Shown here piece by piece: positions 27,486-37,486 of a stretch of 64,000 nt of DNA (its first letter is position 1; each line of letters starts with the position of its first letter). Under the pieces are notes generated by a model, which did not search any database, was not told where the DNA came from, and saw only the letters and a program-made list of their open reading frames with translations. The position numbers were made by a program, and so were the translations under genes. This DNA comes from Martensiomyces pterosporus (taxonomy: Eukaryota; Kickxellomycota; Kickxellomycetes; Kickxellales; Kickxellaceae). The stretch spans positions 94,986 through 158,985 of the forward strand of contig MU603957.1 of the NCBI GenBank assembly GCA_025201845.1. The letters run 5' to 3'.

Positions 27486-29468
27486 CTAGTATGTCAGCTT
27501 GGTGCCGTCGCCGAATGTGTACTTGGCGGTGATCGACTTGAACAGCTCCTGGCACGGCACACGGGCACGCAGCTTGATGCACAGCAAGTACGCGCCGCTG
27601 AGTTTGCGGTGCAGACTATATGTCTCGTCGGGCGGCGGCGTCAGACGGTGCCTCAGCATAACTGGGATGGCCGAGCGGACGTTGTCGGACACATCCTGGT
27701 TCCCAAAGTCATACAGCCCCTGGTGCCTAAATGGCTTTCCAATTTCGAGCACCGAATCCACATGCGCCTGCGTCATGATGTCTGCCTCGTACCCAGTAAG
27801 GAATCCCAGCTCGGTGGACCAATGGCGCACGCCCTCGCGGTCTCCATCCATGGCGGTCTTGAGGGTCATCAGGTACTTGTCCAGGAACTCCTTGCCAAAC
27901 CCGCGCGATGCTCCGAAATCCAGCAAAACGATCTTCTTGGTCGCCTTGTTGTACAAGAAGTTGGCCCAGTTGGGGTCTGTCTGCATGAACTCAAACTCAA
28001 ACAGCTCGCGCAGAGACAGCCTCAGTATGCAGGTGCCGATGTAGTCGCGAGTCTCTTGATCGTACCCCTCGAGCTTCCTCATATCCATGCCGTCCATGTG
28101 CTCTGCAGTGAGCACCATTTTGCTTGACAGGTCCCCCACGAGTCTCGGGACCTCAAAGTCCGGGTCGTCGGCAAGGAACGCGCCAAACTTGACCATAGCA
28201 TCGGCTTCGCGCGTGTAGTCGCACTCCCAGGCAAGCTCCTTTCGTGCCACCTTGATCGTGTTGTCCAAGTACATCCCTCTTGGCAGCAGCTTGCTCATCA
28301 CCAAGAGAGACTGCAAATTGCTCAGGTCGCTCTCAATCGAGTTGGCCACACCCGGGTACTGCACCTTGACAGCGACCTTCTTAAATCCGTACTTCTCCTG
28401 CATCTCCGGGCTCAGCTGTGCTTCGTGGACCTGGCCAATCGACGCTGCCGCAAACGGCTCGTCGCTGAACGGCGCAAAGTTGTCGCGCCAGTGAGGGCCC
28501 AACTGCTTGCGCATCGTCTTGTCCACCTGTGCTATGGGCACGTAGTTTGCTGAGTTCTGTACGCGCTGGAGGACCTCTGCAATCTCAGGCGTCATGTCCT
28601 TCGAGTCCTGAATGCTGAGCATCTGCCCAAGCTTCAGCGCTGCGCCGCGCATTTTGGTCAGTTTTGCGACAATGCGGTCGATGTTGGCTCTGTTAAGCAG
28701 GAGCGATGACGATGCGTCACCGCTGGATTCTCCCGATCTTCCGAATCCGCTCCACCGCTTTGTTGCCTCGCCAAGAGCTCCCAGACCTAAGCCCACGGCT
28801 AGCGACCCGTAGTGGTAGAAGCGGCTGACGCGGTTGGATGGCATGCTGGAGGCCTGGAGCTTTGGTGCTGTCTCCTCCTCCTCCTCAGGAAGATCGCTAT
28901 AGTCGGCGGCTGTTGTGGCACTCTCTTTAGCTTTCCCATTCTGCTGCTGCTGCTGCGTGTCAGCTTGCGTCGAGGTTGCGCATCGGATAGCACTGGCATT
29001 CGGTGTCTCGCTACGCAGTGCAATTGGCGGTGGCGGCACATGCAAATTGAGCCCTGACAGGTCTGCTGTTTTGATGACGAGCTCTGGTGACGACATAGCC
29101 TGTCTGCGTGCGCCGAGTTTGCGCTCAGCCAGCCGCAGCAGATGTGTTCGGCTCAGCGGTCCAGGATGAAGTGCAATTGGCAGTGGCCTAGTCGCCAGAC
29201 CCTCTGCCAGTGGACTATACGAGGCACTCTTACTAGCCTGTGCGGCGGTCGGGGCATCCGAGGCAGCAGCATCCAGCGGCTGCGCATAATCAGCAGCAGC
29301 AGCAGCTGTGGCAGGAGTCGACGACGGTGCCTGCGGCATGACAAAGCTCTTTGGAACTAGGCTGGATGTCTTTAGGTGGTAAGCGACGCTTCGTTCGGCC
29401 TCCTTGGCAGCTAGCCCCGCGATGTTTTTGACCGCGTGGAGAACAAGAATAACGTCCGACAAGACCAT
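27486..29468 (-). CDS. COQ8: ABC1/COQ8 (ADCK3-type) atypical kinase/ATPase of coenzyme Q biosynthesis
   Basis: A 660-aa UbiB-family protein. It carries the defining KxGQ motif as KLGQMLSIQD (about residue 278), the Ala-rich loop AAASIGQVH (about 341), the VAIK-equivalent VAVKVQYPG (about 362), TDPNWANFLYN (catalytic Asp/Asn loop, about 497) and LLDFGASRGF (DFG, about 514). COQ8 is a mitochondrial matrix ATPase needed to assemble the CoQ synthesis complex. The N-terminal 230 residues are low-complexity with Ala and Gln runs and include the presumed mitochondrial targeting region. Divergent with the ANKRD40-like gene (536 bp between starts). Confidence 0.95.
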   Translation of the reverse strand: MVLSDVILVLHAVKNIAGLAAKEAERSVAYHLKTSSLVPKSFVMPQAPSSTPATAAAAADYAQPLDAAASDAPTAAQASKSASYSPLAEGLATRPLPIALHPGPLSRTHLLRLAERKLGARRQAMSSPELVIKTADLSGLNLHVPPPPIALRSETPNASAIRCATSTQADTQQQQQNGKAKESATTAADYSDLPEEEEETAPKLQASSMPSNRVSRFYHYGSLAVGLGLGALGEATKRWSGFGRSGESSGDASSSLLLNRANIDRIVAKLTKMRGAALKLGQMLSIQDSKDMTPEIAEVLQRVQNSANYVPIAQVDKTMRKQLGPHWRDNFAPFSDEPFAAASIGQVHEAQLSPEMQEKYGFKKVAVKVQYPGVANSIESDLSNLQSLLVMSKLLPRGMYLDNTIKVARKELAWECDYTREADAMVKFGAFLADDPDFEVPRLVGDLSSKMVLTAEHMDGMDMRKLEGYDQETRDYIGTCILRLSLRELFEFEFMQTDPNWANFLYNKATKKIVLLDFGASRGFGKEFLDKYLMTLKTAMDGDREGVRHWSTELGFLTGYEADIMTQAHVDSVLEIGKPFRHQGLYDFGNQDVSDNVRSAIPVMLRHRLTPPPDETYSLHRKLSGAYLLCIKLRARVPCQELFKSITAKYTFGDGTKLTY

Positions 29469-30004
29469 TGTTTCGTTCTTTCGAGCAGCAGCCTTCGAGC
29501 GCAGAAATGCTGGTTATGGTGGGCAATTCAAAGGAGGAAATGCAGTAAGGCTGGCAGAGATTCAAGATTCTGAGTAGCAACGACAGACAAAGGCAAAAAG
29601 GGCAGCCCGAACCACGCTCTCCCCTGCTACTTGTTTCCTTATCCTGTCCATTCCCAGTTGTTGCACCCCCGCACTTCCCCCAAAACACGTCCTCTCTGCA
29701 GAGGCGCGCTGTTGTAGCGTCGGGCGGAGTGGATAGGTGAGGCTGGAGGATGGCGGCGGCGCAATAATTCCAGTTTCCAAGCTCCCCTTGGCTCGCACGA
29801 AAGGCGCTGCCCGAATATTAAAAGCACGGGCAGCTGCATTCTCGGTCTCACTGCGCAGCGTAGTGTGGGATTGTGTCTCCATAGTCAACCACCCCAGCCC
29901 GCATGTGACATAGCCATCAGCAGCAAATTCAAATCAACGTGCGGGCCAGCATCCCCATCACCCACCTCCTTTTCCTTGCACACGCCAAAGCCGCATTGCA
30001 GCCA
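29469..30004. other. Bidirectional intergenic region between COQ8 and the ANKRD40-like gene
   Basis: 536 bp separating divergent start codons; it must hold both promoters. Open frames here have no ATG-supported, conserved product. No TATA box was seen. Confidence 0.5.
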
Positions 30005-30889
30005 ATGATTAGCGACGAGCGCGACGAGAACTTCCGCGAGATGGCGGCGCTGGGCAACCTGAAGGCAGTGACGGCGTACATCCGCGGCGGCGTGAACATT
30101 GACGGCCAGAACAAGATGAACGGCTGGTCGGCGCTCCACTGGGCATGCGCGCGCGGCCACACCAGCATAGTTGCACTGCTCATCCGTGCAGGCGCCGACG
30201 CTGACGTGAGGAACAACAAGGGCCAGACGCCGCTGGACCTCTGCAAATCCGAGGACGTTAGAGCGCTGTTCTCCGCCAGCGATGCCGCCATTGCCACTGC
30301 TTCCAGCGATGATGCAGCGGATGGCAAGAGCGTGGGCTTTACCCCAAACTACCTGGCCAACCCTGATCTGTCCAAGGCGTGGGGCGTCCCTGACGACGCG
30401 CTTATGCCGATTCAGGGTGACTCAGGGTACGTGCAGCAGCTACAGCACGAGGCATCAATTGGCGGCAGCAACATGCGGCAGCGACTGGGCTCCAGCGGGG
30501 CAGGGAGAACAGCCCAGCAGGAGGACACCCATCACCGCGGCATCAGCGAGTCAGCAGTTACTAGTTTGGCACCACAGTCCGCTGCGGCAGCAGCAGCAGG
30601 CACAGCAGCAGGCACAGCAGCGGCGGAAAGAGAGGTGCTTGTTTATAGCGAGCAGGCGGGCGAGGCGAATCTCCTTGGTTCGGTGCTTGTGCCAGATGCA
30701 AACACGCAAACAGTGGCGGATCTCGGGGCTATGATTCGCAACGAGCTGGATGGAATCCCTGAGGAGTTCACCATCGCGCGGTATAATGGCAAGCTTACGA
30801 TTCCTATTAGCTCGAAGCAGCAGGCATTCGGTGTCACAAAGGTGTTTAGAGGTACTGACGATGCTGCCGTCGTTGTGAAAAAGAAGTAG
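30005..30889 (+). CDS. ANKRD40-like ankyrin-repeat protein
   Basis: A 294-aa protein. Residues 1-90 hold ankyrin repeats starting DENFREMAALGNLKAVTAYI, with NGWSALHWACARGH. After that comes FTPNYLANP (about 113-121), which matches the conserved linker motif F(V/T)PNYLANP of animal ANKRD40. The C-terminal 80 residues (EVLVYSEQAGEANLLGSV to the end) form a ubiquitin-like or beta-rich domain resembling the ANKRD40 C-terminus. The middle is Ala/Gly/Gln-rich. The function of the family is not known. The ATG at 30005 matches the family start; the open frame upstream lacks an ATG. Confidence 0.85.
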   Translation: MISDERDENFREMAALGNLKAVTAYIRGGVNIDGQNKMNGWSALHWACARGHTSIVALLIRAGADADVRNNKGQTPLDLCKSEDVRALFSASDAAIATASSDDAADGKSVGFTPNYLANPDLSKAWGVPDDALMPIQGDSGYVQQLQHEASIGGSNMRQRLGSSGAGRTAQQEDTHHRGISESAVTSLAPQSAAAAAAGTAAGTAAAEREVLVYSEQAGEANLLGSVLVPDANTQTVADLGAMIRNELDGIPEEFTIARYNGKLTIPISSKQQAFGVTKVFRGTDDAAVVVKKK

Positions 30890-33482
30890 CCTTCTGTTAT
30901 TTTTCATTTGAGGGCTGCAAACAAAGCTGGCTTTCCGCGTTTTTGTTTCCATGGCTGCCAGCGAATTGGGCTGTGTCCTGAAGCCGCGGGGGGCATTTTC
31001 ACTGGATACCCCTCTTGCTGGCGTGTGCTCGTCATCACCCACTTTGCTGGATGTCTCGTTCGCCACCAACCACGCAGCTTGCGCACAAAGAAGGATGAGG
31101 AGTCAGCAGGGCCTCTGGCATGCTAGTATTAAGGCCCACACTGCCATGCGGATCCATGGCTCCAGAATCTCTTGAGCGCGCCGCCATGTATACGCGCCTC
31201 CTGCATGACGCTTTGGCACGAGTAAAGCATGCAGCCTGTGATCGCCAGCATCCACGCCAGCCACCAAGGTATTTTCTCTCATGCAGAAGCAAGAGAATAG
31301 AGTGCACATGGATGGTAAACATGAATGCGGCATATGTGTGCGGCAGTAAGGCAGCAGGATCGCGGCGCACACCCCCAATTCCACAGACAAGCAGCCCAGC
31401 CATTCCCTCGCCTATCGAAGGCTGCTTGACCAAAAAGCGCTTTCATTCGTAGAGGACTTTGCAAGCACCTCTCGCATTTCTGCCAGGGGATTGGAAGAGG
31501 GCGCCTCCAGCAAAGTTTCCCGGATTTCTCGCCCATCCTTTGGCGCCCTTTGACCAGCACAGGGTTTCGTTGGCTGGCGGGGAGGAGGTTCAGGGGTGCT
31601 AAGGGAGGCTTGCTCCTCTGAAACTCGCTGGACAAACAAACAATGTCTTCCCTCCACATCTCGATCAAACACCATCGCACAAGGAGAGCAGCATTTTGTC
31701 CCTTCTTCAGTATTAACTTCTTGTACTCCGAGCAATAGCAACAAGAAATATCCTTACGTTACAGCCAGAGCTGTTTTGGAACTCGCTTGCTCCTTGTCTC
31801 GGTGGCAGCGCAGCTACGTGCTCTCCTTATATTTTTGCGTGTGCGCGGCCTCCTCCCGTCCTCCCACCCACTTTCACCATCTCGCTGACCCGCATTTTTT
31901 TCTTTTCTACTCTCGAAAACACTTTAGCGCTGCTCCATCTTTATACACAGCTGAAGAACCCACCTTTTGTGCACTCCACAGCACGCATTTCTCTCTCCAC
32001 CCCCTCGACACCCACACGTTCTCCACACCACCCATCTGGAGAAAAGTATATGCGCCCTTCATATATCCAGCCCACATCTGGTCGTATTAACACCCACTAA
32101 GCCGCTCCACCCTCAGAATCAAAGAGTGAGATTACGCTTCTGGACGTGTCACGAGCGTACTGAAAATACACATCTCCATATCACTTCGCATTGTAAGTAT
32201 TCCTTTGCCGCATATTCATTTTCTGACTGGGCTTTTTGTTCCACATGTGGAGCACGGCGAGCTTCAGCCTATGGCTATATCCCTCTCTCCGCTTGGACTG
32301 ACGGCGGAGCAGTAATAATATCCCACTCCACTCTGACGCTGCCATCTCCATACTCCTCCGTCTTTTTAATTGGCGTCCCGCGCCATTGCCATTTGGCATC
32401 ATGCCAATCCACAATAGCACATATGTGCTGCTGCTTCCCTCTACAACCCGACGCATATGCGCCGACTTGGCAATTCGATCAATATATACTTTCATGCAGC
32501 ACACTGATGCGTCCAGGTGGCATTTACTCTGGCAGATCTCTTCCTTCTCCCTTGCTCTTCTCGCTGACTCTGTTTGGCGGATTCAACCTGCGTGGCTGCT
32601 ATTTCTCTGCGTGTTACAAGGCTCGCTCTTCCATACAGGCGTGACACCAGGGTACGCACCGTCCAAATAAAGCAGCTCGCTTCGGCTTTGGTTCGCCTAC
32701 GTTTACTGATATGCCAACTCTTTACGCAAAGGCTGCAAGACTATATATGCATGTTCTGTCCACATCCCCCCTTTGACAAAACAGCATGCCTCCATGCAAG
32801 CATCACCTCTAACGCCATCACTCCCATTTGCGCCTTCATATGGCAAACAAAGACAAGCATCGCTCGCTTGCATGTTCTGTATTGCGATATACAGCAGTAC
32901 CAGCAAAAGGGGCTTTCTTAGACTTGCCCCGCACATTCACACCTCGTCTTTCCGCTGCAAATCATTTAGGCTCTGATGTCAAGCTGCTGTGCCTGCGCCA
33001 TGTTTATTCCACATTGCGTTTATGCATACGTGGTTCCTCTGTTTTCTTCAGGAAGCCCCAGTGGTTTGATTAATGCTGCGCTCTCGTGAGCAGAGAGAGG
33101 GTGCCCTGGCAATCTGTCGGAGGCAGGCTCCATCTGTTGCCATCACAATCACAACATGCCGCTTGCTTCCTTGTTTGTCAAGCGTTCCTCTTTTCGTTCC
33201 CTTTTCGTTTAGTCCCTGGCTAGCATGCCCGAAAACGGCTATATATGGGCTTCACCTCACTCCACCTGTCTCCCCCCAGCTCTGCTACTCCGTCCACCTC
33301 GGTACCCTGCCTAGAAATCATATCTCCATACACGCTTGTCTGTCATACGCTCACAGTATTCCTTGTCTGCCATACGCTCTCCTCATTCTCGACCTCCATA
33401 TAGCAAAGATAGCTGTCGCTATTATCGCCAAACACACATCGACTCCAGCTTGCCGTTGCAAACTCCGTCGCTCTTGCCAGCC
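30890..33482. other. Long non-coding stretch upstream of the zinc-finger gene
   Basis: About 2.6 kb with no supported gene. From about 31750 onward the plus strand is strongly CT-rich, with several TATA-like sites (32264, 32478, 32741, 33239) and no codon bias. It looks like an extended regulatory region and leader of the downstream transcription factor. Frames of up to 225 codons on the plus strand are pyrimidine-rich translations (Ser/His/Pro/Leu) without homology. Confidence 0.5.
33239..33247 (+). promoter_or_regulatory. TATA box of the C2H2 zinc-finger gene
   Basis: CTATATATG about 240 bp before the ATG at 33483, followed by a CT-rich leader. The last of several TATA-like sites in this long upstream region. 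Confidence 0.5.
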
Positions 33483-35006
33483 ATGGACGACTCCAACATC
33501 GTGGCCATCCCGCACCACCCGCCACTGCCGCGAACTGTCTCGGGCATCTTCCAGTCGGAGGGCCACCCTTACATCTCGTCCACCTCCCCTTGCGGCCCTA
33601 ACACAAGCAAGAATCCGCTGCCTATAGTGCAAGCCACCGCCAACACTGGTTTTGGACGCTCCTCTGAGCAGACGCCTTCCCTAGCAGCCACTGATGAGGT
33701 CTCACCCAATACTGCTGCCGGTGCCGACACTTCTGTTCTCAGTCTGCAAGCTGCCGACTCCCTGTCGCGCTATAGCTTTGGCCGCCAGCACCGCGGTAGC
33801 TTCGCGTCCCTGCCTAGCCGTATCTTTGGAGGTGCCGGTTCAGCTGCTTTGCCATCGGATACCGACAGATGTGCTTTGGGTATCCGCCGTGCGTCAATGA
33901 GCTATGGACCGGCCGTTTTCACTCCTTCAACCGGCGCGCCACGTCGTGATTCCATTGCCAGCCTAGCTTCCACCACCGTCTCCCAGAACCACTCCACCAG
34001 CACCCCGGGATTCTCCTCCGACCTGCCGCTCTCATCCACACTCAAGCGTGCTCGCCGCGAATCCCTTGCCTCCAACAAATCCACTGGATCCTCTGCTGCC
34101 GAGAAGAGTGGCAGTGGGGAGCGCAAGTACATGTGCGAGTGGCATGGGTGTGGCCAGGCATTCGACCGCATTGAGCACCTCAACCGCCACAAAAGACGCC
34201 ATACGGGCGAAAAGCCCTATCGCTGCCTCATCTCGACCTGCTCCAAGCTGTTCAGCAGATTCGATAATATGATGCAGCATGTGGGTATCCACACCGTCGA
34301 GGGCAAGAAGACTGGGATACCCAATGTCAAGAACTCAAGCAACAAGGGCAATGGCCGCGGTAGAGCCCGCCGGACCAGCTATAGGGGTACGCAGGATCCG
34401 CACGAGAAGTTCCGCAGACACGTGGATGGCGTGCTGGGAGGCAAGCTCGCCGAATGCTGCATTCTACCCACGGATAACCCGGATTTCTCGAACCTCACGC
34501 TGAGGCCGCTGCTCAACCCCGAGATCACCACCTCTGCTGCTACTGCTATTCTGGAGCTTGACTCGCCCAAGCTGGAGCAGCACCAGCCGCCGAAGCAGAA
34601 GAAGCGTCCGCGCTGCGACAGCGTGGTAGACGGCATGGACAAGCATCTGATGGCTGCATACAGCCAAGTAGCGACATCGCCGTCGCCTTCGTCGTCTCCC
34701 CAGTCCAACTCCAGCAGCAGGATCGACACGGACAACCCTCCTGGCAGTGGGTATGTCCGCTATCGTGTGGCTCAGCCACCCCCGTCAAACGCAAAAGCAG
34801 CAGCTGGCAGCAGTCCTTACTACCGCCAGCACAGGCTGTCGTTCCCTGCCCTTGCCCACCCCACCAGCACCGCATCGCCGGCGTCGTCGGTTATTGGCAC
34901 CCACAGGACCAGTCTTGACATGCTTACATCCGCAATCCGCACAAACACCGCGGGGATATCGAATGTGCGCGGGCAGCCTGGATACCGCAGGGACATGCAC
35001 ATGTAG
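33483..35006 (+). CDS. C2H2 zinc-finger transcription factor
   Basis: A 507-aa protein with two adjacent C2H2 fingers at about residues 215-270. Finger 1 begins YMCEWHGCGQAFDRIEHLNRH, the linker is TGEKPYRC, and finger 2 contains CSKLFSRFDNMMQHVGIH. The RIEHLNRH and SRxDNMxQH cores resemble those of Msn2/4- and Com2-type fungal regulators that bind AGGGG-like sites. This subfamily assignment is tentative. The rest is Ser/Thr/Pro-rich and probably disordered, with a basic patch just after the fingers (RGRARR) and PPKQKKRPRCD near residue 375. The ATG at 33483 follows a CT-rich leader. A very long non-coding region precedes it, as often seen for regulated factors. Confidence 0.85.
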   Translation: MDDSNIVAIPHHPPLPRTVSGIFQSEGHPYISSTSPCGPNTSKNPLPIVQATANTGFGRSSEQTPSLAATDEVSPNTAAGADTSVLSLQAADSLSRYSFGRQHRGSFASLPSRIFGGAGSAALPSDTDRCALGIRRASMSYGPAVFTPSTGAPRRDSIASLASTTVSQNHSTSTPGFSSDLPLSSTLKRARRESLASNKSTGSSAAEKSGSGERKYMCEWHGCGQAFDRIEHLNRHKRRHTGEKPYRCLISTCSKLFSRFDNMMQHVGIHTVEGKKTGIPNVKNSSNKGNGRGRARRTSYRGTQDPHEKFRRHVDGVLGGKLAECCILPTDNPDFSNLTLRPLLNPEITTSAATAILELDSPKLEQHQPPKQKKRPRCDSVVDGMDKHLMAAYSQVATSPSPSSSPQSNSSSRIDTDNPPGSGYVRYRVAQPPPSNAKAAAGSSPYYRQHRLSFPALAHPTSTASPASSVIGTHRTSLDMLTSAIRTNTAGISNVRGQPGYRRDMHM

Positions 35007-35168
35007 ATATGCGCGCTTGCGTGCGCACACAAGGCCCAACTCCATATGTATACAAAATCCAGCTATATGCCTTTTCTACCTTATTCTTCTTTTCTTTTCT
35101 TTTCTTTNNNNNNNNNNTTTTTTTTTTTTTTTTTTTTTGCTGTACATCTCGTAAAACTATCTACTTGC
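35007..35168. other. Assembly gap within a poly-T tract
   Basis: Ten Ns at 35108-35117 are flanked by TTTTCTTTT repeats and a run of about 21 T. The true length of this homopolymer is unknown. The region lies between convergent genes, so no coding sequence is affected. Confidence 0.9.
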
Positions 35169-35639
35169 TTAAGCAGCCTTTTGCTGCTTCTTTTCCCGGC
35201 TGCTTTGCTTTCTTCTCTGCCTCTTTGCTCTGTTCTTGGCAGTCTTCTCCTCGTCCTTTCTCTTCAGCGACCCCACTTCCTTCTCAAACTGCTCCTTCGC
35301 CTGGTCCTCAGCGGCCTCTTCCTCTATCAGCTTGACGCGCAAGTTCTCCTTTCGCCTCAGCTCGCGGTATGTGTGGAAGTCGCTGCTACCAGCACCTGCG
35401 CTTGATCCGCGGATGTTCAAAACGAGGTCTGGCGGCGGCTTGACTGTGGGCTTCTTGGATGTGGGCAGGTCGATGTGTTTGTCTACACTGCGCATCAGCT
35501 GCTCGATATGCGACCGCTGGTCGTCCACTGCCGTGTGTCTCGGACGGTGCACATGGGCCGTAGTGCCGTCTTGCTCCTTGGTGTGCTTGCTGTCTGCCAT
35601 TCTGGATGTCAAAGGGTGAGAGGAAGTATGCGACGACAT
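35169..35639 (-). CDS. PRKRIP1-like (DUF1168) nuclear protein
   Basis: A 156-aa basic protein of the PRKRIP1 family. The conserved core [25 protein letters not shown] lies at about residues 77-101, matching the animal [21 protein letters not shown]. A charged coiled coil (about 102-140) and a Lys/Arg/Gln-rich tail follow. Human PRKRIP1 is found in spliceosome C*/P complexes as a long helix near U2 snRNP. A role in splicing is therefore likely. Two in-frame ATGs exist: 35639 and 35600. The second ([10 protein letters not shown]) has the better context (A at -3, G at +4), so initiation there is possible. Divergent with Rrp14. Confidence 0.88.
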   Translation of the reverse strand: [156 protein letters not shown]

Positions 35640-35978
35640 CGCGCCCAGAAAATGGCAGCTAATTCTCAGAACCTAAACGCACGGTTGCCGAGCAGTGTGC
35701 TTGAGGGATTTCGCTGCCATTTGGTGATTGCGACGTGTCTACAATTAAGCCCAGAACATGATCAAGCCATCGAATCTACGGATTAGAGTGTTTTTTTTTG
35801 TTCGTTTGGCGGCAACAATTTTTCTGCTTCGCACAGGCTGGGTGCTGTCCTCAGAAGCGCCCTTGCTTTGCTTTCCCCTTCAGCTATTTCTTTTCCTGTT
35901 CAAATCCCCAATAGACACCTGCAATTCATAACCCCCTTCGACGCCCCACCTAGCTGATCGAAGCACAAAGCAGACGCC
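35640..35978. promoter_or_regulatory. Bidirectional intergenic region between PRKRIP1-like and RRP14 genes
   Basis: 339 bp between divergent starts. A T9 run and CAATTTTTC near 35816 weakly resemble the RRPE element of ribosome-biogenesis promoters. No gene was seen. Confidence 0.45.
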
Positions 35979-37220
35979 ATGAGCTTGGAGCCACAGATTG
36001 ACGATATTCGGGCCAGCCTCCAAAAGCACGCCAAGGCCATCGACGGCCTTCTGCGTCTGGTGCCGCCCAAATTCTACATACCCGAGATCCACGAGGAGAC
36101 GCTGAACTTGCGGTACATGAAGAACACCAAGCACGACACTGATGCCAAGAAGAAGGACGCCCAGCGCAAGGCCAGAGCCCAGGCAAAGGCCGCTCGCCTT
36201 GACCCCGACAACCACAAGACTGTGCAGGAGCTCCAGGCTGAGAAGCTGGAGAGACAGGAGGCGGAGAAGCAGGAGGAGCAGCAAAAGGCTAAGAGGGCCA
36301 AGACAAGCACCAAGGAGGACGAGGGCACAAAGATGGCCAAGATCAGCGTGGACCTGAGCGATACCGCCGCTAAGCAGACAGAGGAGGAGAATAAGGAAGA
36401 GCCGGCTAAGATGCAGCCGATGAGCGCTGCTGGATCGATCACGGAGCTGCGCACTCGGCTGCATGAGAGGATTGAGCTGCTGCGTGCCAAGCGCAAGGCT
36501 CCCGAGGATGACAGATCCCGTGAGGCGTTGCTGGAGAAGCGCATGAAGCGCAGGAAGAAGACACAGGAGGCAAAGGCAAAGGCCAAGAAGGCCGGCAAGG
36601 TGGCCCAGGAGCAGGTGCTTGGCAGCAAGACGCCTGGCGGATCTGGCACAGCGGGCAAGGCGGCCAACGGCGGAGCTGACGAGGTCAAGGATAGCATTTA
36701 CTACGGAACACTTACTACGGGAGCAGCGAAGAAGAAGAAGTCGATTAACGCCAAGCAGCAGCTGACCAAGGTTGAAAACAAGAAGAAGGAGATGAAGGAG
36801 CTCAAGAAGGTCGATGCCGCCAAGGCTGCCAAGTTGGAGGATAAGAGCAAGTGGGGCAAGGCGCTCGACCTGGCCAAGGGTGAGAAGGTCAAGGACGACC
36901 CCAAGCTGCTGCGCAAGACCGTGCGACGCGAGGAGCAGCAGAAGAAGAAGAGCAGCAGGGAGTGGAACGAGCGCAAGAACACCTTGGAGTCCAAGATGAA
37001 GGAGCGCGTGGAGAAGCGCGATGCCAACATCAAGGCCCGCGTTGAGGCCAAGAAGATGAAGAAGCAGGGCAAGTCGAAGAAGGCAATTGAGCGCACGCTC
37101 AAGGCCAGCAAGGGCGCCATGAAGAAGGGCGCACCAAAGAAGGGCGCACCAAAGAAGGGCCCGGCATCCAAGGCCCGGCCTGGGTTCGAGGGCAAGTCTG
37201 CCAAGGGCTCCAAGAAGTAG
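35979..37220 (+). CDS. RRP14: Ribosome biogenesis protein Rrp14/SURF6
   Basis: A 413-aa, very Lys-rich nucleolar protein. The N-terminal Rrp14-type domain (residues 1-60, KFYIPEIHEETLNLRYMKN) precedes charged coiled-coil. The SURF6 domain covers about residues 150-390: ITELRTRLHERIELLRAKRK, SIYYGTLTTGA and KWGKALDLAKGEKVKDDPKLLRK are hallmark segments. The family acts in 60S (and early 40S) pre-ribosome assembly. The C-terminus carries a short tandem repeat, KKGAP three times, from 15-bp DNA units. It is divergent with the PRKRIP1-like gene. Confidence 0.95.
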   Translation: MSLEPQIDDIRASLQKHAKAIDGLLRLVPPKFYIPEIHEETLNLRYMKNTKHDTDAKKKDAQRKARAQAKAARLDPDNHKTVQELQAEKLERQEAEKQEEQQKAKRAKTSTKEDEGTKMAKISVDLSDTAAKQTEEENKEEPAKMQPMSAAGSITELRTRLHERIELLRAKRKAPEDDRSREALLEKRMKRRKKTQEAKAKAKKAGKVAQEQVLGSKTPGGSGTAGKAANGGADEVKDSIYYGTLTTGAAKKKKSINAKQQLTKVENKKKEMKELKKVDAAKAAKLEDKSKWGKALDLAKGEKVKDDPKLLRKTVRREEQQKKKSSREWNERKNTLESKMKERVEKRDANIKARVEAKKMKKQGKSKKAIERTLKASKGAMKKGAPKKGAPKKGPASKARPGFEGKSAKGSKK

Positions 37221-37486
37221 ATCTGTCCAGCTGCTCGTAGCTTTACATGGGAAATGTTTCTGCTCTTTTAATATCTGTCCCTGAAAGCCACTTAGCGCTG
37301 AGTGCTGCGACAGAGGCGCGGGTGGGAAAACTCGGGACCGTGCGGAAGTGTGCAGTGCGCATCCGTTTACCCGCTTACAGGCCTGGCGCCGCCTGGCTGT
37401 GCTGTGGCCACCTCCCCCTTGTTTCTTTATTACTAATACACTTCAGATTCAGCTGTCTCTGCCATTCGCACGTTTCTCTGGCGCAC

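Noticed and set aside
31967..32644. 225-codon plus-strand frame upstream of the zinc-finger gene
   Set aside because: Composition reflects the pyrimidine-rich leader; no homology.
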